This document shows, piece by piece, positions 1-24,824 of a stretch of DNA of 64,000 nt. The DNA is from Trachythela sp. YZ-2020 (taxonomy: Eukaryota; Cnidaria; Anthozoa; Malacalcyonacea; Clavulariidae): NCBI GenBank assembly GCA_016169945.1, contig JADLSH010000388.1, positions 5,592,501 through 5,656,500 of the forward strand. Reading direction: 5' to 3'. The translations under genes were made by a program, and so were the position numbers. The number at the start of each line of letters is the position of its first letter. Within the stretch, counting starts at the first letter, position 1. Under the pieces are notes generated by a model. That model worked only from the letters and a program-made list of their open reading frames with translations, did no database searches and was not told the DNA's origin.

Positions 1-461
1 TTTTGAGTTTTGGCCTGATTGTCATTCATACTTTTACAGAACATTATATTCTAGTTCCGAGAAATATAGTCTAGAAGGAAACAGATTCCGAGTGAATATA
101 CCATCTTGGGCTTGGTCTTGAAATCAAACAGATGAAAATTTACAGTCTCACAAACGCGTCTTGTCGAATTAAGCCGTCAAAGATGACATTATTCTTCGGA
201 ATTATATACGTTTTATATCCTCATTGAAAATGCCTATTCCATAATTATCTGTCGGATTTAAAAAAATATTTAAATCAATTTATGTTTTGATTAATTGAAT
301 ACCCAATATATTTAATAATGTGGTTGCCAAAAACAGTGTATTTCATGGTTGTCATAGCAGATAAAACCGGTCCATATTTATCGAGTAACGGGAAGTCGAT
401 CCGCGCCAACTTCAATGGTGTTAATTGTTAGTGCTTTTTTTTTCTTTCATGAGCTCTTAGA

Positions 462-516
462 TAGCCTGAGACAGACGAATACCGAAAAATATTCGATATT
501 CGTCTGTCTCAGGCTA
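462..516. mobile_element. 55-bp perfect palindrome flanked by a 9-bp direct repeat
   Basis: Two perfect 20-bp inverted arms (462–481 and 497–516, TAGCCTGAGACAGACGAATA and its complement) flank a 15-bp spacer. The 9-bp sequence GCTCTTAGA lies immediately outside both arms (453–461 and 517–525), as expected of a target-site duplication. There is no coding capacity. It looks like a miniature foldback or Mutator-type derivative. A replication template-switch product is the main alternative. Confidence 0.6.
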
Positions 517-809
517 GCTCTTAGACTACGGAGTCTTAAATGTGTAAAAATGATCACATTTTGAACAAGGTGTTGTAGGTGATTTATTCATGTTTGCTAG
601 TCACATTCCTTCATTTTCTTCACGTTTTTTTATCTTCTTTCTTTCTTCTACAGTTGTGCTCAAACGATTCACAACCGAGATAGCAGAGTTACTGTTAAAT
701 GAAAGTTGACAATATAGGTTTTGCGGAAGGCGGGTTATAACTGCTATTTTGGTAACGGAAAACGAGATCGGAAAGGAGAAACTGGCAGAGTTTGGTATTT
801 TAGGTCGCA

Positions 810-905
810 TGACGCGACATGAGAAAAATCTACAGAAAACGTGTGGGATATAGTGAAGGAACTGTTGAGCACGGGGTTCGTGATTTAAGAACCCTATTGG
901 AGACC
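810..905 (+). repeat. Dispersed repeat copy 1 (pairs with about 50,650–50,755)
   Basis: This stretch resembles the one near 50,650–50,755. Both share the order GATGAG/CATGAG-GAAAAA-CTAC, AAACGTG, a CACGGG segment, GATTTAAGAA, and CCTATTG. The copies have diverged by substitution and small indels. The family is not identified and no terminal repeats were resolved. Confidence 0.4.
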
Positions 906-3589
906 TTTATATAATAATATGCCAATTTTACTTCTTTATTTGGCGTTGCATGGTTCCCACCTTGCATCAGTTGCATGGATCCCGCTGAGAACAATATTGT
1001 ATCACCACGTCACATTTACAAAGTGAATTCCCACCTGATGATATCAGTGATATAATTTTCAGGAATTTACTTCTGAATTTCTAAAATTAAGCAATGACCT
1101 GCTATATAAGTTAAGTTGACTACAAACCAGCTCAGACCCTACCAAATGCAAGCATTGAGTTTTAATTTCAAACATAAAAGTTGAAGCAAAAAGGATACGG
1201 TCTCATTGGCATTGCCCATTGGTAAGCAATCTTACCCGCAGGAAATACTCTCTGATTTACTCATACGTATTTTCTCTTTCTTATGGTAAAAACTATACTG
1301 ATTAATCGAATTCTCAGTGAACCAATGGTTCAAGTTTATTACAATATACATTCTTGTACTTTAGTTAAACTTGAATCGGTTGTTCACACGGTAAAATAAG
1401 CACCAACACAATGACATGATCGTACCGAAAGAAATAATGATATATGAAATAAGCATAATACCGCGTGAGAATTAACAAAGAAAATGATATATTCCTTCGT
1501 ATGTTTACTACATTAATAGTCTAGAACTGAAGCATGAGTTTCGAATTGAGAGATAGCATTATCTATATATTTCACACTCTGCCGATATTAGTTACTTGCT
1601 TATACACTTGAGAGAGAAACGAAAGGGCACGTGGACATGTTCAATGTGATTATTTGTAAAAATGAGAACCTTTTTATATAACATGATAACTCTATGCCAT
1701 TATATTGCTTTACAACTTGCAGGTTGAAAAATCATCTGATGTCCTAGTGACGTTAAGGCCGATTTGTCGGCGGATTCGAGTATATGATTTACTGGATTTA
1801 CTGACAAGAGAAATGTAAGGCTATTGGCTCATACCTGGTGAAAAGTGTAGTGTAGTTGTTGCTGTATTGTGTGAAATCACATACGTCAGGAGGAGATGGG
1901 ATCCGACAATTAAATCGAATCGTGTGAACAGACCGCCTTAATACAGTCTTAATGGATGTATTAATTAGCACTATATTGCATTTTCATCACCATATTTTTA
2001 TCTCTCCGGCGTGTTTCCCCTGGGAAAACTTTGCAATTAAATGAATGGTGTTAAAACTGTAAAGAAAAAGAGCTTTTCATTGGGTGTTACAACATTTTTC
2101 GGCAACTTGCAACCAAAAAAAATTGGCGCAAGAGAAGTGCATGCATAAAGGCGATAAAACTACTATATAAGTTGTAGGTATTGCACATTGGTTGACATTA
2201 GCCTACCGCGCACATTCTACATGTCAGTAACATAATTTCAACCTGCATGCAACATTGTTGTAACGTGTTGCAAGACGCTTGTTGCTCGGGTGTTGCCTTC
2301 GTTTGCATCATCTATGGATGAGAAATCCCAGATGAAAACATTGTCTATATTCTCACGTGAAACTTCAATGCTTCTCAAGAGCATTTGAACTAAATGACAT
2401 CTAAATGGCATCGGAAAGGCGGCTCAAAAATGATGCAATATCGAGCACAGACCAAATTAACTTCAGTGAGTGCTACTTCAAACCCCCTCATTCAAATTCA
2501 ACATTCAAGACCGCACCCCTGACTTCCGGCCTGGCAAAACTTCAACAAACAACCGGTTATTTTTAACCAAGATTAAATTCTTGGCATATTTTCTTCACAA
2601 AAGACAAGCGGAAAGAATGCCGACAAGACTTAAAATTTGTGTTGCTTTCCCACGCAAAATGCATCAAGAGATTGACTTGAAATTTTTTGGTAGTTATTTA
2701 GTTTTCGTACGCAGTATGAAAGTATATTCGTGTTAAGGGAATGGGAAACATGCATGCATGATTCAGCATGAATGTTTATCTTTAGTTTGAGCTTGACATT
2801 CCAAAAATGTTTTAATGAGTTTAGAAATTGGAAACCAGTTCAATAAATTTGGATTAGTGAGTGGGGATCCGACTTTTTGTTAATCCAGTCCTTCGCAACA
2901 CCTGTTGTGCTTGTTAATATTTCATGTGTTCATCTCATGAGTGGAAACTGCTAGACTGAATATAGCATATAGTGTGCCGTATATAAGGACTTTGAACATT
3001 TGTGTCACATAATCTATTTGATGCCACGTGTTTTGCATTCTTTTTTAAGTGGGCTTTCTGTACAATTGTTGACGTTGTTTAACTTGTTTTTAAGAACTGT
3101 CCGAGCATTGTCTGACATTTCTAGCTGAAAGACTCTGGAAGTTTAAACAGGAAATATTTCAAAACGCTGTTGCGGGGTTGTGTCTGAAGACTCTGAATTA
3201 CCTGAAAAGATTACTGTTCAGGAACAACCTGAAATAGTGAAAAATATTAGTTTCTGATCTTTGTCAGGTAGCTCACTACCTACATTGGAGTATTGGACAC
3301 CCACGTTTGAGATATCCATTTTCAGAAAATCTGACTAGCATGACCTATCTTTTAATAGTTCTATATTAAAATTTTTCTTCACTAGCTTATCAAATAGACA
3401 GCCTGAAAAAGTCAATTTGAGTATCTCAATGGCTAGACCGTGAAATCATGATATCTGAATGATTTTGATACATCCTGATTCCTGATAAGTTCGCAGCGAT
3501 GTCTCGAACTGATAACTATTTTGGACGCCAGAAATATGAAAGAAACGTGCGGCAAACAAACCGAAAAAGCACTTGCACGCGGACGAACA

Positions 3590-3710
3590 ACCAATAGAAA
3601 ACAAACAAACAAAGAAAGCAACAATCGTACAAAGAAACAAACCGATAGAAAACAAACGAACGAAGAAAAAACAACAATTCCAAACAATCCAACAAACAAA
3701 CAAATATACA
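3590..3710. repeat. (AAAC)n-like low-complexity tract
   Basis: This is an A/C-rich tract with repeated AAACAAACAAA and AACGAACGAA words. Open frames on both strands here are a by-product of the composition. Their translations are low-complexity Lys/Thr/Asn or Phe/Val/Cys runs. Confidence 0.6.
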
Positions 3711-6599
3711 CGCCTTGTCAATTTCTGTCAGTAAAGCAAATTGCAATGAAAAGATTCTGACGTGTATTGACGTCGTGAAACTGACGTCGAACGTTGGTTA
3801 AATGCGGTATCAACTTAATACCAGCTCTGACATCAACTAACACCATAGACACTTCCATAGACACAGTCTGTGTTTCCGGATACCTACCGAGAACCATTTT
3901 ATGCCCTGTAGCGCAGTGGGCATTATACTCGGCTCATGATTGGTCAGATTTGACCTAATGGTAAATGGTTACATGTGGTATTAATATTGTATAAATGAAA
4001 AAATATGTATCTTCACTCTTCAGTAACCAGCCGACAGTTTTAAGAAATATAAAATAGAACAGTGAAGAAAAGTATCTGTTGAGACTGAAGATAGATATGA
4101 AGAGTCAAATTAGTCTTGTTTCCATAAAAATAAACTCACGTCTTGACTTGAGCTTTACACTTCGGTGCTAGCTTGTTATATTTTATTTATATCTTCAGTT
4201 TTTCATGGTACATGCAATTGTTGACTTTAAATATTTCGGTAAGAAGGGAAAATATATAAAACAAAATAATGTTATGGGAAAGTTACATATATATCTAAAC
4301 TATATGCCTGACTATATCCATCAAATTTGATTATATAAGATATAGTAATTTGGTGAGATACTCACAGATTGACCACACTGATATAACAGAGATAGACAGG
4401 TTATGAGCCGGTGCTCACTCACTGTCTGCACTGTGGGTCAACCGGGTCCCTTGCAGTGAAATGTGTGTGGTATAATTACTCTTTCTTCTTTATTTTTATA
4501 AGAAAAGTAATCCAGCGGATTATACGCAGATAAAATTCATGTAAACAGGACCTTTGACATAAGGTTTCAGGCAGATGGCTTAAAGAAATCACAAGGAATG
4601 TTTCAGGAAACAAAATATTTAACTAGAGAATGCGGAATTATATAAGAGGAGTAGAATCATAGCCAAAAAGCCATATGATTCCCTATTTACAATTAATTTT
4701 GGTGGTTTTGATCAAGCATTCACTGAATCTGAACCACTTCAGTCTTCAGTCACTTTTTAACCAGTCTCACTTAGAAAAAATAGATTAAATGAATGATTTT
4801 AATGTCTTTAATAAGGACGTTTCGTGATCTTTAAAATTCCCAGATAGAAAACTATTTACTAATGTGTTCCCTCAAGTCAAAACAAGCACCATTGATTTCA
4901 TTTTAATTTGTCTACCAGACGACTACCGTACTTATATCAACTTTCCAAGGACACCCCCATTGACAACTAGTAACATCGACACATTGTCTGGTTTTAAACT
5001 GAGTCTATTAATCATCAACATCGTTCATGTTCATCGTTCATTTTAACTTTATAAATAATCTATGTAAAATAAATCGGTCATTCCATTCATTTAATACTCA
5101 AGATCTTTTTAATTTTATGTATATTATGGCTATCCAAGACAAAACAATAATGACTTTAGTTGGTAAATACTGTTACGATATTCTCACAGTTTTTGAAAGT
5201 TTTTAAAGTGGGTTATTTATAGCCAGTTTAGTTTTATATATTTTATAGTAGATTTTATATGTATGTACCTAGATATACCAAAATTGGTATTTATGTTGCT
5301 GTTGATCAAATTAAATTTATATGATCGATACAGATGGAAGGTATAAACGTAGTAAAATTAGATTTAAACCCTTAGGGTAGTTTAAAAATAGTAAGGGTGT
5401 CCTGTTTTAGACCTAGACTGTGGGCAGTTGCCGGAAGGCTATTACTATAACTACACCGTGCCCGTGGAAATATGGTTATGTAATTAAACGAGGCATACCG
5501 TGGTTCGTAGTCAAATCCATCTAAAGCAAATAGGTTATGCCTTTATATATTTCTGATGCTGCCTGATCGCATGGAGATACAGAAAATCATAGCGAGGCAT
5601 ACCCCTGATGCCTGTGCCCTGGTTTCCTAAATGTACACTAGATTTTTTACAGTACGTGTTAGAATGTTTGTTCAGTTTCGCGGCAGAAATGAAAAAACCC
5701 GGCTATGCTCCTTTTTAATACTTCAACCACTTATGTAAATATGAAACGCGCTATAATTTCAGGTTTTTTAAAAAGATTATGTGCGCGAAACATATTAATT
5801 TTCACAACGCATTCAACGTTGCTATATGGCTGTAGGCGAAAGCCAAAACCTTCCTTTTGGATATTAATTTTTTTATCCTTCCTATTATAAACAAGATCTC
5901 GAATTTCTCATCATAAAAAAAGCTTTATAAAAAATCCAAGTAATAATTTGGCAAATTCTGCGCGTCTGAACTTAAGTTTCAGTATTCCAACGACAGAATC
6001 AATTTGGGTTAAGCGAAAGATTAAAATTTTCGAAAAACTTTACAGAACGATTCACCTTGCTTCATTTTTCAGGAAGAATTTGCTGTCCAATTTCCGTTCA
6101 ATAAAACGCGAGAGAAAACGCAGGTATTTCAAACAAATAGACGGATATCATATTAATCCCATAATCGTCAGTTTCTTTGTTGCATAAGTCTTAAGAGCTC
6201 TGTCAGGAATATTAAGTTAGCGCTGAGCGGTATGACAAAAGGATTGACTTGTTTGCATTGGCCTACGGTTTTCAGGATGCGTCCTAGCGACGTGTATTTG
6301 GCCTAGATTATTCCGCAAAGTTTGCGCCACAGTGCGGTTGTGTTCGTGATATCGTGTGTAGGTCGTCCACTTCGATTTGTGTACAATACTTGCGCTGGTT
6401 GCGCTGTCAATAAGCCTGAAGGTCGAAAGGAAACGGATTTTCAAAACATGTCAAAAATTTTAATAGTTGCTTAGAATTTGTCACTGTGGGTGTTAAGACA
6501 GCCAGTCACGCATCGCGCGAGCATCGCTTACGTAAGCATCTTTTGGGAATCGTAGGAATGCGAGGCAGTCGGGATAATCTCAGAGACAAGCTGGGCAAG

Positions 6600-18558
<11,959 letters not shown>

Positions 18559-20066
18559 TGGTGTCTTTATGGTACATATTATGGTGACATGTGATGGTGC
18601 TATCTCCGTGTGTATGGTACATTGTATGGTGAGCGTAGAGTTCGTGTGGTGCCACATCGTGTCGGTCCTTTCTGTATGGTTTCTGGATCGTACTGTTAGG
18701 CAATGGTACTTTGTGTGGTATATTATGGTTTCTGTATACGATTGGTGTCGGCTATATGGTGTGAGTGAATTGGGCAGTGAGCTCCATATATATCTGGAGT
18801 GAGAACTTGCGTCCAAAAAGTGAAGCCAAAGATGGCGGAAATTGACGTCCAGTGCCAATCCCTTTCTATTGTTTTCGTCCGCGCGGTTTGCACAAGCCCA
18901 CAAGAAGTGTGCCAAAATTTCGCGTTTTTACTTCGATTTAAACAACATTATTAGCGATACGATCTGTTAGAAAAAACTGGAATTAGCTGGAAAACAATGG
19001 TATGAAAACTGTTTAGGTCATAGAGTTTGGACGTCAATTGGCGCCATCTTGGCTTCACTTGGCCTATTGGCCGATCATTACAAGTTCTTACTCCAGATAT
19101 ATATGGAGCTCACTGGAATTGGGCAGAAACGGCCACAAACACAAAATCACCAACAGTAAAAGAGTTGTGTTTAATTACTTTCATGGTACACATTTCAAAT
19201 ATTTAGCTATATAGATGATAAAAATAGACCTGTTAAGAGTTATATTTGTAAAAATGTAAAGTATTTTTATGGCTAAAGTGTTATTTATCATGTTTACAAC
19301 GATAGTCTCAACGTAACGACTTAAGGAACAGTATATTTCGTTAGATTTTGATTCAAATTGTTGATGTTAATATTTTTGGCAGCAAAGGCACTCGGCCAAA
19401 ACGGTTAGGCTGGTGTTTTCTATGCTTCTCACGAGAGTCGCTTACACTGTTTCACAATAGGAAAACCAGGGATATGTTGTTTAAAGCCTGATTACCTTTA
19501 ATCCTAGATAGGATTAAGCCAATACGGTTTCAAACAACTGACCCCTGCATGTAATTACATAATTATAGTGTTAATGATTTATAAAGTAAAGAAAAGTTTT
19601 GTAATATATTAAGAATGAGCATTCCTTTTTGAAAGCCGGGATTAAAACAGGGCTATATATGAATGCTCCGTGTAAACGAACTAACATATTAATTCAGCGT
19701 TGTGTTGAAGGGTTTTAAATTATTAGATCGTAGTTTTAAAGAGATATTTTGTTAGCGTTTTGTATTTAAGTTATTGTTTATATTTATTTATAAAAAATAA
19801 AGACTATTTTCTTGCTTACGAAGTTTTTATTGGGTTGTGTGCATGTGTAAAATACAAAATAATTGAAACTCCGAAAAATTTCATTTTAATATCGACGTTT
19901 CGAGTAATATTTAGTCATCGTCAAGATACTTATGAATGCAAAGATGTATATACAGTACAAAGTAAGACAGGTGTTTATTACAAGGTATTACACCTATATA
20001 TAACACCTGTCGTGTGAAGTTTTTATTGGGTTGTGTGTGTGTCATTAAAAACTTGTGATCCAAATT
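18559..20066. other. 3' flank of receptor A up to the foldback element
   Basis: The first 200 bp after the stop are rich in ATGGT/TGTATGGT words. A hAT-like MITE lies at 18,775–19,115. An AATAAA at about 19,797–19,802 could serve as a poly(A) signal. A 22-bp direct repeat (19,820–19,841 and 20,016–20,037, GAAGTTTTTATTGGG followed by TTGTGTG) brackets about 175 bp of unknown repeat. No further coding sequence was seen. Confidence 0.5.
18775..19115. mobile_element. hAT-like MITE, copy 1
   Basis: This is a 341-bp non-autonomous element. Its 34-bp terminal inverted repeats start CAGTGAGCTCCATATATAT and differ at one position. An exact 8-bp target duplication, GAATTGGG, lies at 18,767–18,774 and 19,116–19,123. 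Eight-bp duplications and CAG-starting ends fit the hAT superfamily. Subterminal inverted segments around AAGTGAAGCCAAAGATGGCG are also present. A second copy is at 56,150–56,529. Confidence 0.85.
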
Positions 20067-20109
20067 GGCTATCTGTAAAACAAGGAACGGGGAATCAAGG
20101 AACGGAACG

Positions 20110-23100
20110 AGGAAAGGAATCTGGGATTGTAAAAGCCGGAATCTGTAAAACCCGGAATTGTAAAACCCGGAATCTGTAAAACCCGGAATTGTAAAAGCCG
20201 GAATCTGTAAAACCCGGAATTGTAAAACCCGGAATTGTAAAACCCGGAATCTGTAAAACCCGGAATTGTAAAACCCGGAATCTGTAAAACCCGGAATTGT
20301 AAAAGCCGGAATCTGTAAAACCCGGAATTGTAAAAGCCGGAATCTGTAAAACCCGGAACTGTAAAACCCGGAATCTGTAAAACCCGGAATCTGTAAAACC
20401 CGGAATTGTAAAACCCGGAATCTGTAAAACCCGGAATTGTAAAACCCGGAATCTGTAAAACCCGGAATTGTAAAACCCGGAATCTGTAAAACCCGGAATT
20501 GTAAAAGCCGGAATCTGTAAAACCCGGAATTGTAAAAGCCGGAATCTGTAAAACCCGGAATTGTAAAAGCCGGAATCTGTAAAACCCGGAATTGTAAAAC
20601 CCGGAATCTGTAAAACCCGGAATCTGTAAAACCCGGAATCTGTAAAACCCGGAATTGTAAAACCCGGAATCTGTAAAACCCGGAATCTGTAAAACCCGGA
20701 ATTGTAAAACCCGGAATCTGTAAAACCCGGAACTGTAAAACCCGGAATCTGTAAAACCCGGAATCTGTAAAACCCGGAATTGTAAAACCCGGAATCTGTA
20801 AAACCCGGAATTGTAAAACCCGGAATCTGTAAAACCCGGAACTGTAAAACCCGGTATCTGTAAAACCCGGAATCTGTAAAACCCGGAATCTGTAAAACCC
20901 GGAATCTGTAAAACCCGGAATTGTAAAACCCGGAATCTGTAAAACCCGGAATCTGTAAAACCGGAATCTGTAAAACCCGGAACTGTAAAAGCCGGAATCT
21001 GTAAAACCCGGAATCTGTAAAACCCGGAATCTGTAAAACCCGGAATCTGTAAAACCCGGAATTGTAAAACCCGGAATCTGTAAAACCCGGAATCTGTAAA
21101 ACCCGGAATCTGTAAAACCCGGAATTGTAAAACCCGGAATCTGTAAAACCCGGAATCTGTAAAACCCGGAATATGTAAAATCCGGAGCGAGAAAAACCGG
21201 TATCTGTAAAACCCGGAATCTGTAAAACCCGGAATCTGTAAAACCCGGAATCTGTAAAACCCGGAACTGTAAAACCCGGAATCTGTAAAACCCGGAATCT
21301 GTAAAACCCGGAATCTGTAAAACCCGGAATCTGTAAAACCCGGAATCTGTAAAACCCGGAATCTGTAAAACCCGGAATCTGTAAAACCCGGAATCTGTAA
21401 AACCCGGAATTGTAAAACCCGGAATCTGTAAAACCCGGAATCTGTAAAACCCGGAATCTGTAAAACCCGGAATCTGTAAAACCCGGAATTGTAAAACCTG
21501 GAATCTGTAAAACCCGGAATTGTAAAACCCGGAATCTGTAAAACCCGGAATCTGTAAAACCCGGAATTGTAAAACCCGGAATCTGTAAAACCCGGAACTG
21601 TAAAACCCGGAATCTGTAAAACCCGGAATCTGTAAAACCCGGAATTGTAAAACCCGGAATCTGTAAAACCCGGAATTGTAAAACCCGGAATCTGTAAAAC
21701 CCGGAACTGTAAAAGCCGGAATCTGTAAAACCCGGAATTGTAAAACCCGGAATCTGTAAAACCCGGAATTGTAAAACCCGGAATTGTAAAACCCGGAATC
21801 TGTAAAACCCGGAATTGTAAAACCCGGAATCTGTAAAACCCGGAATTGTAAAACCCGGAATCTGTAAAACCCGGAATTGTAAAAGCCGGAATCTGTAAAA
21901 CCCGGAATTGTAAAACCCGGAATCTGTAAAACCCGGAATTGTAAAAGCCGGAATCTGTAAAACCCGGAATTGTAAAACCCGGAATCTGTAAAACCCGGAA
22001 TTGTAAAACCCGGAATCTGTAAAACCCGGAATTGTAAAAGCCGGAATCTGTAAAACCCGGAATTGTAAAAGCCGGAATCTGTAAAACCCGGAATCTGTAA
22101 AACCCGGAATCTGTAAAACCCGGAATCTGTAAAACCCGGAATTGTAAAACCCGGAATCTGTAAAACCCGGAATCTGTAAAACCCGGAATTGTAAAACCCG
22201 GAATCTGTAAAACCCGGAACTGTAAAACCCGGAATCTGTAAAACCCGGAATCTGTAAAACCCGGAATTGTAAAACCCGGAATCTGTAAAACCCGGAATTG
22301 TAAAACCCGGAATCTGTAAAACCCGGAACTGTAAAAGCCGGAATCTGTAAAACCCGGAATTGTAAAACCCGGAATCTGTAAAACCCGGAATTGTAAAACC
22401 CGGAATTGTAAAACCCGGAATCTGTAAAACCCGGAATTGTAAAACCCGGAATCTGTAAAACCAGGAATTGTAAAACCGGAATCTGTAAACCCGGAATTGT
22501 AAAACCGGAATCTGTAAAACCCGGAATTGTAAAACCGGAATCTGTAAAACCCGGAATTGTAAAACCGGAATCTGTAAAACCCGGAATTGTAAAACCTGGA
22601 ATCTGTAAAACCCGGAATTGTAAAACCGAATCTGTAAAACCCGGAATTGTAAAAGCCGGAATCTGTAAAACCCGGAATTGTAAAAGCCGGAATCTGTAAA
22701 ACCCGGAATTGTAAAAGCCGGAATCTGTAAAACCCGGAATTGTAAAAGCCGGAATCTGTAAAACCCGGAATTGTAAAAGCCGGAATCTGTAAAACCCGGA
22801 ATTGTAAAAGCCGGAATCTGTAAAACCCGGAATTGTAAAAGCCGGAATCTGTAAAACCCGGAATTGTAAAACCCGGAATCTGTAAAACCCGGAATTGTAA
22901 AACCCGGAATCTGTAAAACCCGGAATTGTAAAACCCGGAATTGTAAAACCCGGAATCTGTAAAACCCGGAATCTGTAAAACCCGGAATCTGTAAAACCCG
23001 GAATTGTAATAGCCGGAATCTGTAAAACCCGGAACTGTAAAACCCGGAATCTGTAAAACCCGGAATTGTAAAACCCGGAATCTGTAAAAGCCGGAATCTG

Positions 23101-24740
23101 TAAAACTCGGAATTGTAAAACCCGGAATCTGTAAAACACGGAATTGTAAAAGCCGGAATCTGTAAAACCCGGAACTGTAAAAGCCGGAATCTGTAAAACC
23201 CGGAACTGTAAAACCCGGAATCTGTAAAACCCGGAATTGTAAAACCCGGAATCTGTAAAAGCCCGAATCTGTAAAACTCGGAATTGTAAAACCCGGAATC
23301 TGTAAAACCCGGAACTGTAAAACCCGGAATCTGTAAAACCCGGAATCTGTAAAACCCGGAATTGTAAAAGCCGGAATCTGTAAAACCCGGATGTAAAAGC
23401 CGGAATCTGTCTATGGGCGTGTCTCATTGTGTGTATATTTTTGCTTCTATTTTGTATATTTTGTTGATTCAACGTGTACTCCTGCAAAATACTCTATCTG
23501 TAAAACCCGGAATTGTAAAACCCGGAATCTGTAAAACCCGGAATTGTAAAACCCGGAATCTGTAAAAGCCGGAATCTGTAAAACTCGGAATTGTAAAACC
23601 CGGAATCTGTAAAACACGGAATTGTAAAAGCCGGAATCTGTAAAACCCGGAACTGTAAAAGCCGGAATCTGTAAAACCCGGAACTGTAAAACCCGGAATC
23701 TGTAAAACCCGGAATTGTAAAACCCGGAATCTGTAAAACCCGGAATTGTAAAACCCGGAATTGTAAAACCCGGAATCTGTAAAACCCGGAATCTGTAAAA
23801 CCCGGAATCTGTAAAACCCGGAATTGTAATAGCCGGAATCTGTAAAACCCGGAACTGTAAAACCCGGAATCTGTAAAACCCGGAATTGTAAAACCCGGAA
23901 TCTGTAAAACCCGGAATTGTAAAACCCGGAATCTGTAAAAGCCGGAATCTGTAAAACTCGGAATTGTAAAACCCGGAATCTGTAAAACACGGAATTGTAA
24001 AAGCCGGAATCTGTAAAACCCGGAACTGTAAAAGCCGGAATCTGTAAAACCCGGAACTGTAAAACCCGGAATCTGTAAAACCCGGAATTGTAAAACCCGG
24101 AATCTGTAAAAGCCCGAATCTGTAAAACTCGGAATTGTAAAACCCGGAATCTGTAAAACCCGGAACTGTAAAACCCGGAATCTGTAAAACCCGGAATCTG
24201 TAAAACCCGGAATTGTAAAAGCCGGAATCTGTAAAACCCGGATGTAAAAGCCGGAATCTGTCTATGGGCGTGTCTCATTGTGTGTATATTTTTGCTTCTA
24301 TTTTGTATATTTTGTTGATTCAACGTGTACTCCTGCAAAATACTCTATCTGTAAAACCCGGAATTGTAAAACCCGGAATCTGTAAAACCCGGAATTGTAA
24401 AACCCGGAATCTGTAAAAGCCGGAATCTGTAAAACTCGGAATTGTAAAACCCGGAATCTGTAAAACACGGAATTGTAAAAGCCGGAATCTGTAAAACCCG
24501 GAACTGTAAAAGCCGGAATCTGTAAAACCCGGAACTGTAAAACCCGGAATCTGTAAAACCCGGAATTGTAAAACCCGGAATCTGTAAAAGCCGGAATCTG
24601 TAAAACTCGGAATTGTAAAACCCGGAATCTGTAAAACCCGGAACTGTAAAACCCGGAATCTGTAAAACCCGGAATCTGTAAAACCCGGAATTGTAAAAGC
24701 CGGAATCTGTAAAACCCGGATGTAAAAGCCGGAATCTGTC
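20110..24740. repeat. 15/16-bp minisatellite forming the left foldback arm
   Basis: Two units alternate, CCCGGAATCTGTAAAA (16 bp) and CCCGGAATTGTAAAA (15 bp), with GCC, AACTG and other variants. By length I estimate roughly 280 units. The common two-unit period is 31 bp. The minus strand is free of stop codons over about 3.4 kb, so it yields a long Phe/Arg/Gly/Leu-rich frame at 20,095–23,487 that is best explained by repeat structure. The same repeat occurs inverted at 26,185–26,380. Confidence 0.9.
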
Positions 24741-24824
24741 TATGGGCGTGTCTCATTGTGTGTATATTTTTGCTTCTATTTTGTATATTTTGTTGATTCA
24801 ACGTGTACTCCTGCAAAATACTCT
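23410..24824. repeat. Three copies of an 86-bp unique segment in the left arm
   Basis: A nearly identical 86-bp segment beginning TCTATGGGCGTGTCTCATTG occurs at 23,410–23,495, 24,261–24,346 and 24,739–24,824. The spacings are 851 and 478 bp. Each copy is preceded by the same GGATGTAAAAGCCGGAATCTG repeat variant. The third copy marks the junction with the unique loop, so the first two look like segmental duplications of the arm–loop junction. Confidence 0.85.

Larger units (their letters stand above)
1..6599. other. Intergenic region upstream of receptor A
   Basis: No convincing exon was found on either strand. Open frames are short, lack recognisable motifs, and mostly fall in low-complexity DNA. 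The region holds a 55-bp palindromic insertion (462–516), a copy of a dispersed repeat (about 810–905), and an A/C-rich (AAAC)n-like tract at about 3,590–3,710. A frame at 4,864–5,046 has no recognisable domain. The promoter and 5' UTR of receptor A should lie toward the right end, but I see no clear TATA box there. Confidence 0.6.

Noticed and set aside
3433..3760. Several overlapping frames on both strands
   Set aside because: They lie on an A/C-rich low-complexity tract and translate to simple-sequence peptides.
4864..5046. Possible retrotransposon endonuclease remnant
   Set aside because: A few residues recall such proteins, but no catalytic motif or flanking retroelement structure could be seen.
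20095..23487. A minus-strand frame of about 1,130 aa as a protein-coding gene
   Set aside because: It is entirely made of the 15/16-bp minisatellite and appears equally in the inverted right arm. It has no unique domain, and related shorter frames restart at each 86-bp segment.
20110..24740. CRISPR-like array
   Set aside because: The units are contiguous 15/16-bp repeats without unique spacers, in an intron-rich animal genome.
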